Source: Yamagishiella unicocca (taxonomy: Eukaryota; Chlorophyta; Chlorophyceae; Chlamydomonadales; Volvocaceae). From it: 64,000 nt of DNA. The translations under genes were made by a program, and so were the position numbers. The stretch is taken from assembly GCA_003116995.1 (NCBI GenBank), contig BDSL01000057.1:496001-560000 (forward strand), given 5' to 3'. This document shows positions 12,501-22,830 of the stretch, in pieces (positions within the stretch are counted from its first letter, which is position 1; each line of letters begins with the position of its first letter). The notes under the pieces were generated by a model, which saw only the letters and a list, made by a program, of their open reading frames with translations, was not told the DNA's origin and did no database searches.

Positions 12501-13551
12501 GGAGGCAGGACCGACCGGACCTCAGGTGCGTCCGGGTGTGTATGTTGCAGTGTGCCGACACCCGCTCGGACGCTACCCGTCCATCCACTGCTCCCTCTAC
12601 CCCGAAGGGGGATGATCTGTGCGGGTGCGTGTGTGCCATCGCACCCCGCTGAGTCGCGAACGTTTCGTCGTCGGCATTTTTCAGACCGGACAGCTCGGAC
12701 AGCGCGGTACGGCTTAGGGGGTAGTTCACCTGTGCAAGGTGCGGCTCTTAACTCGCGTGTGCGTCACATGAATCGGCGTGACTGCCGGCCGTCTGCGCCA
12801 GCCCCCCCCCCGGCGGCTTTGCGTTATGGTGGCGCTGACCTGTGGCATACTTCCGCAGCCCCCAACCGCTCCATACAACTCCCAACCGCTCCAAACGCTC
12901 GCAGGACCGTCATCCTGCCCACTCTGTTGCAGCTGAAGCAGCGCACGCTCCTTTACGAGCAGCAGCCCGCACCCTCGCCGGCACAGCAGCAGCCGGACGC
13001 CGTGCCGCCCATGTTCCTGTGCCCCATAACCCAGGTGCGCTAGCACCAGCACCAACCCAGCACCCATACCTCGTGCATATGTGCGCGCCTGAACCATATA
13101 ATGGGTATTCGGCGGATCCCTTTGCCACGCTGCTCGCGTCACTTTAGACTCGGGTCGCGCCTGTATACTGAAGAGCTGAGTTTATTACGACGAGCATAGA
13201 AAGCAAATCCGCTGCTTGTTGCGTTGTACGGCGCAGGACATCATGGACGAGCCGGTGGTGGCGGCCGACGGTTACACTTACGAGCGGTTGGCCATCCAGG
13301 AGTGGGTGACTCGCAGTCAGACCAGCCCGCTGACGAACATGCGGCTAGAGCACACCAACCTAGTAGACAACCGCACGCTTCGGAGCGCCATCAAGGAATG
13401 GCGCGAGCGGCAGCAACACCAGCAACAGCAGCGGCCGCAGCAACACCGGCAACAGCTCCCGCAGGAACAGATCCCAACGCCGCCGCCCATGCCGCCGCCG
13501 ATGCGCCCGTCGGCGCCGCCAGGCGCGCCGTACGATTCGGGCGGTTGGTAG
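6505..13551 (+). CDS. Ankyrin-repeat / receptor-like kinase / U-box protein
   Basis: Twelve phase-consistent exons give about 884 residues: 6505-6618, 7280-7378, 7641-7739, 7941-8706, 8882-9291, 9529-9618, 10111-10304, 11626-11770, 12029-12163, 12297-12454, 12905-13034 and 13237-13551. Exons 1-3 each carry an ankyrin repeat (TPLH, TPLHVAA and TALHLAA cores); exons 2 and 3 are exactly 33 codons. Residues about 126-360 are Pro/Gln-rich and 391-420 Gly-rich. The kinase domain follows (about 447-750): P-loop GEGGYG, AVKV lysine about 486, helix-C glutamate about 504, catalytic loop HMDLKPDN, DVG in place of DFG, and GTYEYMDPEY in the activation segment. The U-box starts at FLCPITQ and contains DEPVVAADGYTYER (about 770-841); a Gln/Pro tail ends the protein. 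DVG plus a U-box is typical of plant RLCK-IX/PUB kinases, so substrate phosphorylation coupled to E2-dependent ubiquitination is likely (inference). The stop at 8712 is bypassed by a phase-1 GTGGGT donor at 8707. Confidence 0.88.
9658..9781. repeat. GGA/GGT-rich intronic microsatellite
   Basis: About 120 bp of GGAGGTGGAGGAGGA-type repeats lie in the intron after the helix-C exon of the kinase gene (intron 9619-10110). One strand is almost free of cytosine, so G-quadruplex formation is plausible. The polyglycine or polyproline frames read through it are artefacts of the repeat. Confidence 0.85.
10504..10621 (+). repeat. Dispersed hairpin-ended intronic repeat, copy A
   Basis: The sequence runs from GTTCGAGG to CTTTGGCGG and matches the reverse complement of 63481-63609 over almost its whole length, including the blocks ACCCGTGGATG, CTGGAGAACTGGGTTGGGGA and GCCGAAGGTCGTAA. 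Its 3' end folds into a hairpin, CCGAAGGTC pairing with GACCTTTGG around a 6-nt loop. Copy A is in the sense orientation of its host gene; copy B is antisense. Confidence 0.85.
10504..11356 (+). mobile_element. Insertion of about 0.85 kb inside the intronic minisatellite
   Basis: This block is absent from the otherwise matching intron of the second copy, and minisatellite arrays flank it on both sides. Its first 118 bp match, in reverse orientation, an intronic sequence at 63481-63609, so it contains a dispersed repeat. Part of the remainder is open in frame and Arg/Gly-rich (about 10824-11250), but I see no transposase, integrase or reverse-transcriptase motif. I infer a non-autonomous mobile element; it could also be DNA that was deleted from the other copy. 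Confidence 0.5.
12421..12559 (+). repeat. 71-bp tandem duplication across a 5' splice site
   Basis: The end of kinase exon 10 and the start of its intron (CGACCGGACCTCAG followed by GTGCGTCC) occur twice, 71 bp apart. The second copy of the kinase gene has only one unit. Use of the upstream donor (after 12454) keeps the frame into exon 11; the downstream donor is an intact duplicate that could in principle be used instead. Confidence 0.9.
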
Positions 13552-16500
13552 TAAAAAACCGGGCGGTTTCGAAGAGCGAGGGAGGGCGGGGCGTAGTTGT
13601 GCCCGGTTGGACGGTTGGGGCGGGATGGCCTGCAGGTACTGCGTAACTCACTGTTTGGTGTCGCGTTTCGAGTATGCTTTGTTGGTTGCGGCAGGTCGAC
13701 CTGTGGGGCTGTGTCTGCAGTAGCAGTCGCTGATGGCGTATCGGCGGTGGACGAAGGGACGAGGCAAGGTCCATGCATCTAGTTGACAGGTCGGGTCACG
13801 GGTTTGGAGCCTTGCGCTTTGCAATGAAGAATGAGGGGCGGATGATCCAGGTCTACCCCCGTTCGCAACGAGCAATGAACCTAGGTGAGGATGCACGCCT
13901 CAGTGCGTGTCTGAAGGTGCCTGCCCGCAGGGGAACCCTCCCATCTCCCATATTCATGATGTTTTTGTCATTGAGGGGCAGCGTAAAACCTCCTGTTTAC
14001 GATCGGCAGGGCTGAGAGGTAATCTATGGGTCGGCACTAGGAAAGCAGCAAGGAAAATGCTGTCGAGCGCTTTCTATTCCCCGTCACTGTTGCTTCACCC
14101 AGTCAGCCCCGACCAGCCCCGGTTAGTTCACTGGGACATACATAGGATGGAAGGTCACGCAGGTCACGCATTTCGATACCCGCCGCCGGTCTCCATGTCC
14201 GCTCATATACCGCTGCATGCCATGCCCCAGCGAGATAATGCCTACCTGACATCTCGTCATGGCAGGGGCCCTCCGTCCTCTCCGTCCGTCTCCGTCTCAG
14301 TTTGCTTGCACAACCCAGCAGAGGCTGCGTAGCACTTCACCGTCGGACTGGGTTGCACGCACGCTGGTGTTGAATGGAAGGGGAGTGTATTCTCTGGTGA
14401 AGCAAGGTGGTGTCCATCTTGGACGTCAAGGGACAAACGGCAACACTGCCACAGTGTCAGTATACGGCACATGGATGTTAACGGCGCAGGAAGCACGGAG
14501 GCGCAAGATCAAACGATAGATTCCTAGTATTTTCTATGAGCCGCATGGTACGAATATATGTTTATCGTAGTCTTGAGTTTCCGCATACCGATACCCAAAG
14601 AGCGATGTTACGGTAGTTCCGAGTTTTTGCGTCTAATGTTTTGTTTTTGGCGACATCAGAGGCAAATACGTTTGATTCGCTACGCGAATGGCAACATCGC
14701 GGCTGCCCGACCGCGCCGTGCATGTTTTCTTCTTGCGCGAACTCGCCAAGGAAAAGGTTCCCGCCGCGAGTGCTGGTTGCCTTGGCGAATTGAAAACATT
14801 CCAGGTTAGCTATCAGCTGACAGCACATGGGAACCGAATCGGAAGGATAGGGGTTGTTATCCTTAGGGGTGCAACCCCTCACAACCTCTAGCGTACGGTC
14901 GCGTAACCCTGACAACTTTATATATTTGTGTGAGGTGTACCCAAAACGACATGGTTATGCGCTGTAGGCCCTCAAGAATTGCAGGTTGCGGTCTATGGGT
15001 CACCGCAACGCATCCATATTGCGGCAAATGAAAGCCATTGTTCGCGCTAACTATGTAATATATTCTGTCTTTTACTTCATAGTTTTCAAGTTGAATCAGC
15101 TAGCTCAATTATTACTCAGCTCCGCTCAACTCTACTGGGGTGTGTGACTCTACTCTACTGGGATGTAGCCGGCAGCGCTCCGGTGACTCCAAACATCATC
15201 TTAGTTTTGTACATGTTTATTGCTGGTGCATTCGGCGGGCACAAGCACTTCTTGCAGCTTGCCAACGGGGATTACAGCCATCGGATCTTATCGTGTTCCC
15301 CCGTCGGATAAGCGCTCCCTATGTTTGTCGTTGATTTTGTGTTTTAATAATAATATAACCTATAGTTGTAGTAGCCCGAGGCCTGGGAGCTTGCCAGAGT
15401 GAATCGGATGCACGCGCGCTGCTCTGCCCAGTTTCCACTCCGGCTATAGAAAAGGGGGGTGCATACATGCTTGGGGGACTCTGTCAGCGCGTGATGCGTC
15501 GTGTCTTTGAGGAAGGTACGTTGCTGTGTGTGTTTGCGGCGCGTTGGTGTATTCTACGGTGGTCGGGTATTTTCAGGCGGTGGCAGGTAGGGCCAAGGGC
15601 CTGGTAATAGCTGCAGGAGTAAAATAGGCGCATGGGGCAGTACTGGCCGTGCGGCGCCACATTTTGTGTGTCAATCAATGCACTGTGTGTCAATCAATGC
15701 AAAAACACAACGGGTGAATCCCTTTCCGGTCACGTGTGCTGCTACCCATTCAATAAACCCACTGCACGGTAAATGCGTGTACGGGAGCACTATATCTGCT
15801 TTGCACTACATCTGCTTGCTTGACAACCCTCCCGCTTGGTTCCTCCGTTTCCTCCCTTTTCTCCTCCTCCTCCTGCCTCCTTGGTGCGAAGGTCACAAAA
15901 CAGTGGACCATGGGTCGAAAAGTCGAGAACCACTACCCTGTCACACACACATGCCCATAGGCCTCCCGAATAACGACGGCCATTACATTGTATGCAGGAC
16001 GCGAGGGCTGGGTGCGCGCGTGCAGCCCTTGCCCCGGCCCCACTCTGCCCCGGCTCCAGCCCTGTGAAGACCCTGGCGGCCACAGCCCTGGCCCCATAAT
16101 CGCCCCGGCCCCCACCACGGAACAGCACGATACAAGCCGCCGATTGCAGTACTAGCCCGCTACCCACACTCGATACATGCGGAAGAACCCGCCGGTGTGG
16201 TCAGCTATGCCGGAGGCAGCCGCTTAAATGTACGCCGTAAACTTGTGGCCGCTCCCAGACATGCCCACGCCTGTGCACACTGCAACGAGTTCCAGGTTAC
16301 GGAATCCAGCGCGTGTGAAAGATTCCTGCATGTTGACCTCGCTGTGTTGCACAAACGCAAGGCCCTGCATAGGCGCATGCAAAAAATCGTCAGTGCGGTC
16401 ATTACGTAAGCATGGCCAGTAGCAGTATGCGCCGTACAAACCTTGAGATCTTTGCTCGCGTTGACCCTGGCGGCAAGCAAAATTAGCAGCGAAATTGGGA

Positions 16501-17785
16501 CCTTTGGATTGCTGTGCTGGCGGGAGGGTGAAGGCGGGATCGGGCGTGTCCAGCACCCCCAAGACCACCCCTGTCTGTCATACCTCGCGAACTCCCACGT
16601 TCCCCCAGGGCACTAGGTGGTCCGCGCGCGGCTCGGCTGAGTGACGCAGAAGACGGAGCTGCTGGACGCCGTTGTACCGCTGTGGCTACGCTATGTGAAG
16701 ACATTTGCCCCGTCGCGCACTTGCAGCGTTTGCCCTTGCCGTCAGCTCGCCATCAGCTCGCAGTCAGCGTCATTATTTCTCGAGTTTGGTTTTTCTAACC
16801 CCCACGCTGGTCGTACTCCGCACCCCTCAAGAACCTAGCAGCCCCCCTCATACCCCTGCGCACCTGCACCCACAATCCCAGCGTGCCCCACAGACTCCCC
16901 ATGGCACTGCAAACCAGACCGAAACAGACGAAAGAAGAACGGTGCCCACACCACTTCAATGAGCGCCAGTCTGTCTCAAGCAAGCTGTTACTCATGCAAC
17001 GTCTGGTCAACAAATGGTTGATGGCTGCTGCAAGCCCAACCTCCACTGCCTCCTCTACCTCCACTTCCTCTTCTCCTGTGGCTGCGGCGTGCGGGCTCTC
17101 ACTCGCCCCACGCACAGGCAGCGAATAGCGGGCGGTCACCGCACGCCACCGAATGGCCGCAGGCGTTACTCACGCAAAAGGGACACCTGCCGCAGGCTCT
17201 CAGCTGCAGGCTGCTTCCTCTGCTGGTGCGCCCAACGGTGCCGCACCCACCGCCGCCTGCCTTGCAACCGTGCCTCCACAGCGGCTTGCCATCCCACAGC
17301 AGCGGCGTGCTCAGCGGATGGCATGCCTGGCGGATGCGCTGCATTGCCACCGCTGCTGCCGCTGTCTTAGGAGCTGCCGTGGGAGATGACACGACCACCT
17401 TTCGCCGCGTGCCAGGCCGAGAGCCTGCAGCATGCAGCGGGGAAAGCAGCAGGGCCGTGTTGGAAGTGAAGAGGCAGGGACATATTGGCCAAAAACCAAA
17501 CCGCCCAACGGCATTGGTCGCAATCTGATGGCACACAGAAGCCAATACTCAGCGTGTGTCGTAGGGAGCCCTGGTGTCATGCGGCATCGGTGCGTTCAAG
17601 CGCAAAGCTCAGACTCTTTTGCAGCAACCAATGCAGCGGGCTTGCCGCAACCCATGCTTTGTGTTGTATTGTGCCGTGCCGAGCCACGGATGAAAGGGAC
17701 AAGTAGCTTACTCCGCACTGCACTGCTACCGTGTAGCACCCACGCCCCCCCCCCCGGCCTCCCAGTGCACACTCACATGCAACAG
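13552..17785. other. Kinase-gene 3' flank and unresolved intergenic DNA
   Basis: 13552-14857 belongs to the segmental duplication and has no coding signature. From 14858 to 17785 I find no exon chain. The stretch includes AT-rich parts (about 14900-15400), a small direct repeat of GTGTGTCAATCAATGCA at about 15667-15700, and short open frames of unclear meaning on both strands. A plus-strand stretch near 16641-16700 (TELLDAVVPLWLRYVK) could be a stray exon, but nothing adjacent supports it. Confidence 0.4.
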
Positions 17786-18394
17786 CTACAGGCGCTGCAG
17801 GGGCCGCCGCTGCGACTGGTCGTCCACGTACGGGTACCCATGCTCGAAGGTGAGCATCAGTCCCGGAGCGGAGGGGTCGTCGGTGAACAGCTGCATGTCG
17901 ATGCGCTGCTGCTTGTAGTTGTAGTAGAAGACGACCGAGGTGAACTTGTTCGCAACGATCTTGCTGAGGTTCGGGAAGAACTCCATCAGCAGCGTGCCGT
18001 CGAGCTCCACCCAGCCGCCGTACCGGTGCCGAAAAATCTCCTCCTCTTCCCGCCGCCCGCTGTGCGCGTAGGTGAAGCCGTCGTTCGGCAGCCTAATGTT
18101 GACGAAGTCCACGTGAGGTCCCTCCCAGAAGTCCACTGTTGCCAGGTACGGAATCCCAGCGTGCACAAACTTGAAGTGCTTCGGCCTTCCCCAAGATGGA
18201 GCGCAGGTAATCAGCTCCTGAGCCGTGTATCGGCGCTGCTTAAACTCGTTAGTGCTTATGAAATCATAAATAACCTCATCCAGCAGATACACGTTCTGCC
18301 GCCCAGCGGGCTGCAGGAACAGGATTTTGAGGTGCTCTCGGGCGGCATCGTGACCACCCTGGAGGCGCTCGTCACCCGCTGTAGCTAGCGACAT
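17786..18394 (-). CDS. Orphan single-exon protein, function unknown
   Basis: An uninterrupted 202-codon frame begins MSLATAGDERLQGG and ends at a TAG. Codon use is GC-biased at third positions and composition is that of a folded protein: aromatic-rich, with no low complexity and no transmembrane segment. Recognisable stretches are NVYLLDEVIYDFIS, FVHAGIPYLATVDFWEG and HRYGGWVELDGTLLMEFFPN. I cannot assign it to a family. It is intronless, unlike every other gene here, and lies between the two copies of the duplicated kinase segment, so it may have arrived with a mobile element or as a retrocopy (inference). Confidence 0.6.
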   Translation of the reverse strand: MSLATAGDERLQGGHDAAREHLKILFLQPAGRQNVYLLDEVIYDFISTNEFKQRRYTAQELITCAPSWGRPKHFKFVHAGIPYLATVDFWEGPHVDFVNIRLPNDGFTYAHSGRREEEEIFRHRYGGWVELDGTLLMEFFPNLSKIVANKFTSVVFYYNYKQQRIDMQLFTDDPSAPGLMLTFEHGYPYVDDQSQRRPLQRL

Positions 18395-19828
18395 CTCTAC
18401 TCTATGGTTCTAGACTTGCACAGCGCTGCCAAACGTTTTACGCGGCTCAGCGTCCAGCAGCTGCTAGCAGAAGAAACAAGGCCCCAACATGGACACCAAC
18501 CAGTCCGAAAATATTATACTTTGTTGTGGTGATGTGAGGTTAGTATGGAAGAAGCGGACATGGAGCCGCTTTTGCGGTGTGACGGTGTACCCCATCCGGA
18601 TACCGAGCATTAGCTGAGCATGGTGGCGACCCCGTTTCCGGGGATGGGCGCCCGGAAGTTCATGAATTTTCAGGTGAACTTTTGAGTCGCCCGCCGAACA
18701 TATCAGTCCCACTACACAATGCTCGCAGCGCCAAAGCCATAATTCAGTGAACTTTGGCCCCGCTCCGAGTTCTACGCAAGCTGCGCGCGCCGCTATCGGC
18801 CCTTTTTGCACTCCCACATCCACTTGCGACCTAGACTATCTATCTTGGCTCTGCGAACGCGGCCGCAATGGACTCTCGTAGGGACGGCAACTGGCGCGAC
18901 GCCACCGCTGGTGCGTGTTCTGTGCCACATTCCGACACCTGCTGTGTGTAAGGCCCGAAAGGCTCGCAAGCAAGCGGACGGCAAGCGGCCGTGCTCTTGT
19001 CGTGCCGTGCACAGGGTCCCCCACTCGCCCTTACGCTCCCAAGCGTGGCCCGCCCGTGCTAATGGTGAACGACGACAGCGATGGTGGCAACAGCGACGTA
19101 GTGTGGACATACGAAGTCGCGGGCCAGGCTGACAGCGCTGCAGGGTGGGGGTAAGGGGTGGGGGTGCAAGAAAAGTGTGGTGCGGCGCGAGTAGGGGGGG
19201 GCGCACCAAGGTAGCCTGCACGGCACCGGGAGGCGGTTGGCGACACGCCTATTCTCGGGGGGTCCGTAGTGATTTACGTTTCTCGTTCAGGGGCTGACGT
19301 CTGGAGGGCTACTGCGGCCTGCAGGGCGTGGCGATGACCAGCCGGCTGTGTGAAGCAGCAGCGGCACCCGCCGGCGGGGCGGCGCGCCCCCACCACCAGT
19401 GCCAGCCGACAGAGGTGTGTGAATGGGAAATAAATTAGCCTAAGAGGATTAGGAGGGGTCAACAGAACCCCAGCGGTCGTGCTGACGCCGGGCAAACGCG
19501 CCTTGTAGCGATCAGGAGTTTTGCCTGAGTCGATTACGCAGGCAATTCAACCGGGTTGGGCCAGGGGGGGGGGCGACGATAGTGCGGGGTAATGCGGCCA
19601 GTGGGCCAGTCCTGGGTACTGAGGTGCCAAACACATAATACGGCTGCACCCTGAGCCTTCCCCTCATGTCCTACGGCCACTCGCAGCTGCCCGGCATGTG
19701 CTGGAGGTGCTTGAGCCCCTGAGCCAGGAGAACGGGGCGGCCGCTGCGCATCCGCAACACGGCACGACAGCGAGCACTGCCGCCCGCAACGGGCTAGTGT
19801 TCCGTCAGGCGGCAGGCAGCGGTATATA
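18395..19828. other. Intergenic region with one possible exon
   Basis: No complete gene is resolved. A plus-strand stretch at about 19030-19140 reads with natural-looking composition (PVLMVNDDSDGGNSDVVW) and ends at GCAG followed by a GGTGGGGG run, so it may be an exon or a degenerate one. I cannot connect it to other exons. G and C runs occur near 19193 and 19565. Confidence 0.3.
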
Positions 19829-20557
19829 TGTATATGTACTTGTGTGAAGTTGACAGGGTAAGAAAGCGGTTTAACAGGGATAGAAACAAATGTGACAGGG
19901 GTATGTAACCCATGATTACAAGGATCGTGAGGGGTGTGAAGGGAGTTCGTCGGTTAGAATTTGTGATAAACCGCGGAAGCCCGGCTTTTTGGTACGCTAA
20001 CAAGACACAGCGTGTCTTGTTAAACCTACTAGTGCTGAGCAAGAACCCATAAAGCAGCCTTTGGTAGTTAAGTCTCTGTGTATTTGACATTGTGTGAATA
20101 CGGACGAAGCCTGTTCACACGTGTTGGTATGCGTGTGTCTACTTGTGTGAAGTTGACAGGGTAAGAGACGGTGTTACAGGTGTTCGTGACTTGTGCGGCA
20201 GGGGTATGTAGACGATGATTGCAGGGTCAGAAGGCTGTTATGGGGGTGGTAGCCGGGTAGCGATGATATGGACTAGGCATTCGTGCTTTAGTCGAGTCTG
20301 AGCAGCTCAGACTCTATTGAGTAATTAGCGCTGTGTTGGCATAGCTGAAAAAGGCCTTTGGTGCATTTACGTTGTCAGCCTGATAAGCTTGTACGTTGCT
20401 AAGTATACGGTAAACACGTTGTGGTACCTAAAATTCTGTTTGTGTGAATTTGTAGGGGTAAGAATGCTAATTTAAGGTATCGTTGGGAATTGTGAAGGGG
20501 TATGTAAGCGGGTTTTACAGGGATAGAAGGGGATGCGGGGGGGTGTATCGGTCAGGT
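19829..20557. repeat. Three diverged tandem repeats of about 300 bp with internal hairpins
   Basis: Units begin near 19841, 20144 and 20441 at the shared word TGTGTGAA, followed by AGGGGTA-like and ACAGGGATAGAAG-like blocks. Units 1 and 2 each have a perfect short hairpin at the same relative place: AACAAGACAC/GTGTCTTGTT (19999-20021) and GAGTCTGAG/CTCAGACTC (20294-20314), both with a 3-nt loop. The third unit is cut short at 20557 by the start of the duplicated kinase segment. No coding frame is conserved between the units. Confidence 0.75.
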
Positions 20558-22830
20558 CCCGTGGAGCCGCGGCGACCGCGACGGGGCGACCTGCCGTATC
20601 GCTGGCGTGGCGCGACCGAGTGCGCATTGCCGCCGAGGTGGCGTCCGCGCTGCTGTTCCTGCACTCGGCTCCCACACCCATTGTACACATGTAGGTGCGG
20701 GGGCGGCGGGTGGGGGCGGGTGGGGGCGGTGGTGGTGGCAGGTGGTGGTGGCAGGTGGTGGTGGCAGGTGGTGGTGGCAGGTGGTGGTGGTGGTGGGACT
20801 CCCCGGACGGAGCCACGGGTGAGCTGTCTGGAAAGGTAGAGGGAAGGGTTTCGGGTGGATACCCTTCCAATGCTGTCAGCTGCTACTTGGCTCGGAAGTT
20901 CATCACTCCGATCAGCGGCACTGCCCCTGACCTACCCCTTGCTGCCGCTGCCCCCTCCGTTGGCGCCCCCAGGGACCTCAAGCCCGACAACGTGCTGCTG
21001 GACGAGCACCTCACTGCCAAGCTGGGAGACGTGGGGCTGGCTAGGCTGGCGCCAACGTTGTCGAGCCCGGCGGGGCCAGCGGCGGCGGCGTTTGGGGGTG
21101 GCCGCTCAACTGTCCAGGTGTGCTGACCCTCGAGTGGGAAGGCGTTAACTGGCTTCTGTCGGTTGGGAATTCCGTGCAGTACTTCGCTTTTACGGACCCG
21201 CCTGACTCTCAGGTTGTCGCACTCCAGTCGGCCAACGCCCCCGCCTCCCCTGCCCTCGGCCTCTTCACGTGTATACACCCGCCAACGTTTTCTCTCCCCC
21301 GCCTGCCGCCGTGGATTCTCGGATTCTCTTATAGAACCCCCGCCTGCCCCGCACCCCCCGGCCCTGTGGCGCCAGGACTCCCGGCTGGTGGGCACCTACG
21401 AGTACATGGACCCGGAGTACCTCCGCACGGGAGAGTACTCATCCCGCAGTGACGTGTACGCCCTGGGCATGGTGATGCTGCAACTGCTCACGGGCACGGA
21501 AGGGGCGCAGGTGCGTTGGTTTCGGTGCGTTGGTTTCGGTGCGGGGCTGGAGGTGTGAGGTGGATGCAGGAGGGCGGACCTCACCACGGCGCCGCCGCCG
21601 CCCTGCTCGAACCTCCCTTACCCCTTAACCCACGCTTCCGCAGGTGGTGTCGGTGGTGGAGACCGCTCGCAAGCAGCCGCTGGGCTTCGGCCCCTGCATT
21701 GACCCGCGCGCGGGGCCCTGGCCGGCAGCGGAGGCGGTGGCGTTCGCCGACCTGGCGCTGCGCTGCGTCGAGTACCGGAGGCAGGACCGACCGGACCTCA
21801 GGTGCGTCCGGGTGTGTATGTTGCAGTGTGCCGACACCCGCTCGGACGCTACCCGTCCATCCACTGCTCCCTCTACCCCGAAGGGGGGATGATCTGTGCG
21901 CGGGTGCGTGTGTGCCATCGCACCCCGCTGAGTCGCGAACGTTTCGTCGTCGGCATTTTTCAGACCGGACAGCTCGGACAGCGCGGTACGGCTTAGGGGG
22001 TAGTTCACCTGTGCGAGGTGCGGCTCTTAACTCGCGTGTGCGTCACATGAATCGGCGTGACTGCCGGCCGTCTGCGCCAGCCTCCCCCCCGGCGGCTTTG
22101 CGTTATGGTGGCGCTGACCTGTGGCATACTTCCGCAGCCCCCAACCGCTCCATACAACTCCCAACCGCTCCAAACGCTCGCAGGACCGTCATCCTGCCCA
22201 CTCTGTTGCAGCTGAAGCAGCGCACGCTCCTTTACGAGCAGCAGCCCGCACCCTCGCCGGCACAGCAGCAGCCGGACGCCGTGCCGCCCATGTTCCTGTG
22301 CCCCATAACCCAGGTGCGCTAGCACCAGCACCAACCCAGCACCCATACCTCGTGCATATGTGCGCGCCTGAACCATATAATGGGTATTCGGCGGATCCCT
22401 TTGCCACGCTGCTCGCGTCACTTTAGACTCGGGTCGCGCCTGTATACTGAAGAGCTGAGTTTATTACGACGAGCATAGAAAGCAAATCCGCTGCTTGTTG
22501 CGTTGTACGGCGCAGGACATCATGGACGAGCCGGTGGTGGCGGCCGACGGTTACACTTACGAGCGGTTGGCCATCCAGGAGTGGGTGACTCGCAGTCAGA
22601 CCAGCCCGCTGACGAACATGCGGCTAGAGCACACCAACCTAGTAGACAACCGCACGCTTCGGAGCGCCATCAAGGAATGGCGCGAGCGGCAGCAACACCA
22701 GCAACAGCAGCGGCCGCAGCAACACCGGCAACAGCTCCCGCAGGAACAGATCCCAACGCCGCCGCCCATGCCGCTGCCGATGCGCCCGTCGGCGCCGCCA
22801 GGCGCGCCGTACGATTCGGGCGGTTGGTAG
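20533..22830 (+). pseudogene. Truncated kinase/U-box copy, possibly still expressible
   Basis: Exons equivalent to 7(part)-12 of the kinase gene are present with the same splice sites: up to 20690, 20973-21117, 21376-21510, 21644-21801, 22184-22313 and 22516-22830. The ankyrin repeats, P-loop, AVKV lysine and helix C are missing, so the kinase cannot bind ATP normally. The U-box is intact. An ATG at 20533, after an in-frame stop at 20524, is in frame with the duplicated part and would start a protein of about 346 residues with nine new residues before the old sequence. The coding differences I noticed are one synonymous change (CTA to CTG) and one Pro-to-Leu change in the tail (codon near 22775). 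It may be a pseudogene or a young truncated E3-type protein; the sequence cannot decide. Confidence 0.75.

Larger units (their letters stand above)
10172..14857 (+). repeat. Segmental duplication, copy 1
   Basis: From CCCGTGGAG at 10172, inside kinase exon 7, to about 14857, this segment is nearly identical to 20558-about 24148. The shared part includes kinase exons 7(part)-12, the U-box, the 3' flank and about 1.3 kb of downstream non-coding DNA. The coordinate offset is 9347 up to the 71-bp repeat at 12421 and 9279 after it. Copy 1 alone carries the insertion at 10504-11356 and the extra 71-bp unit. Identity becomes patchy after about 14630 and is lost near 14857. Confidence 0.92.

Noticed and set aside
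13552..14857. Several open frames conserved between the duplicated copies (for example 14259-14519 and 23538-23798)
   Set aside because: They are conserved only because the whole segment was recently copied; no codon bias or domain supports them.
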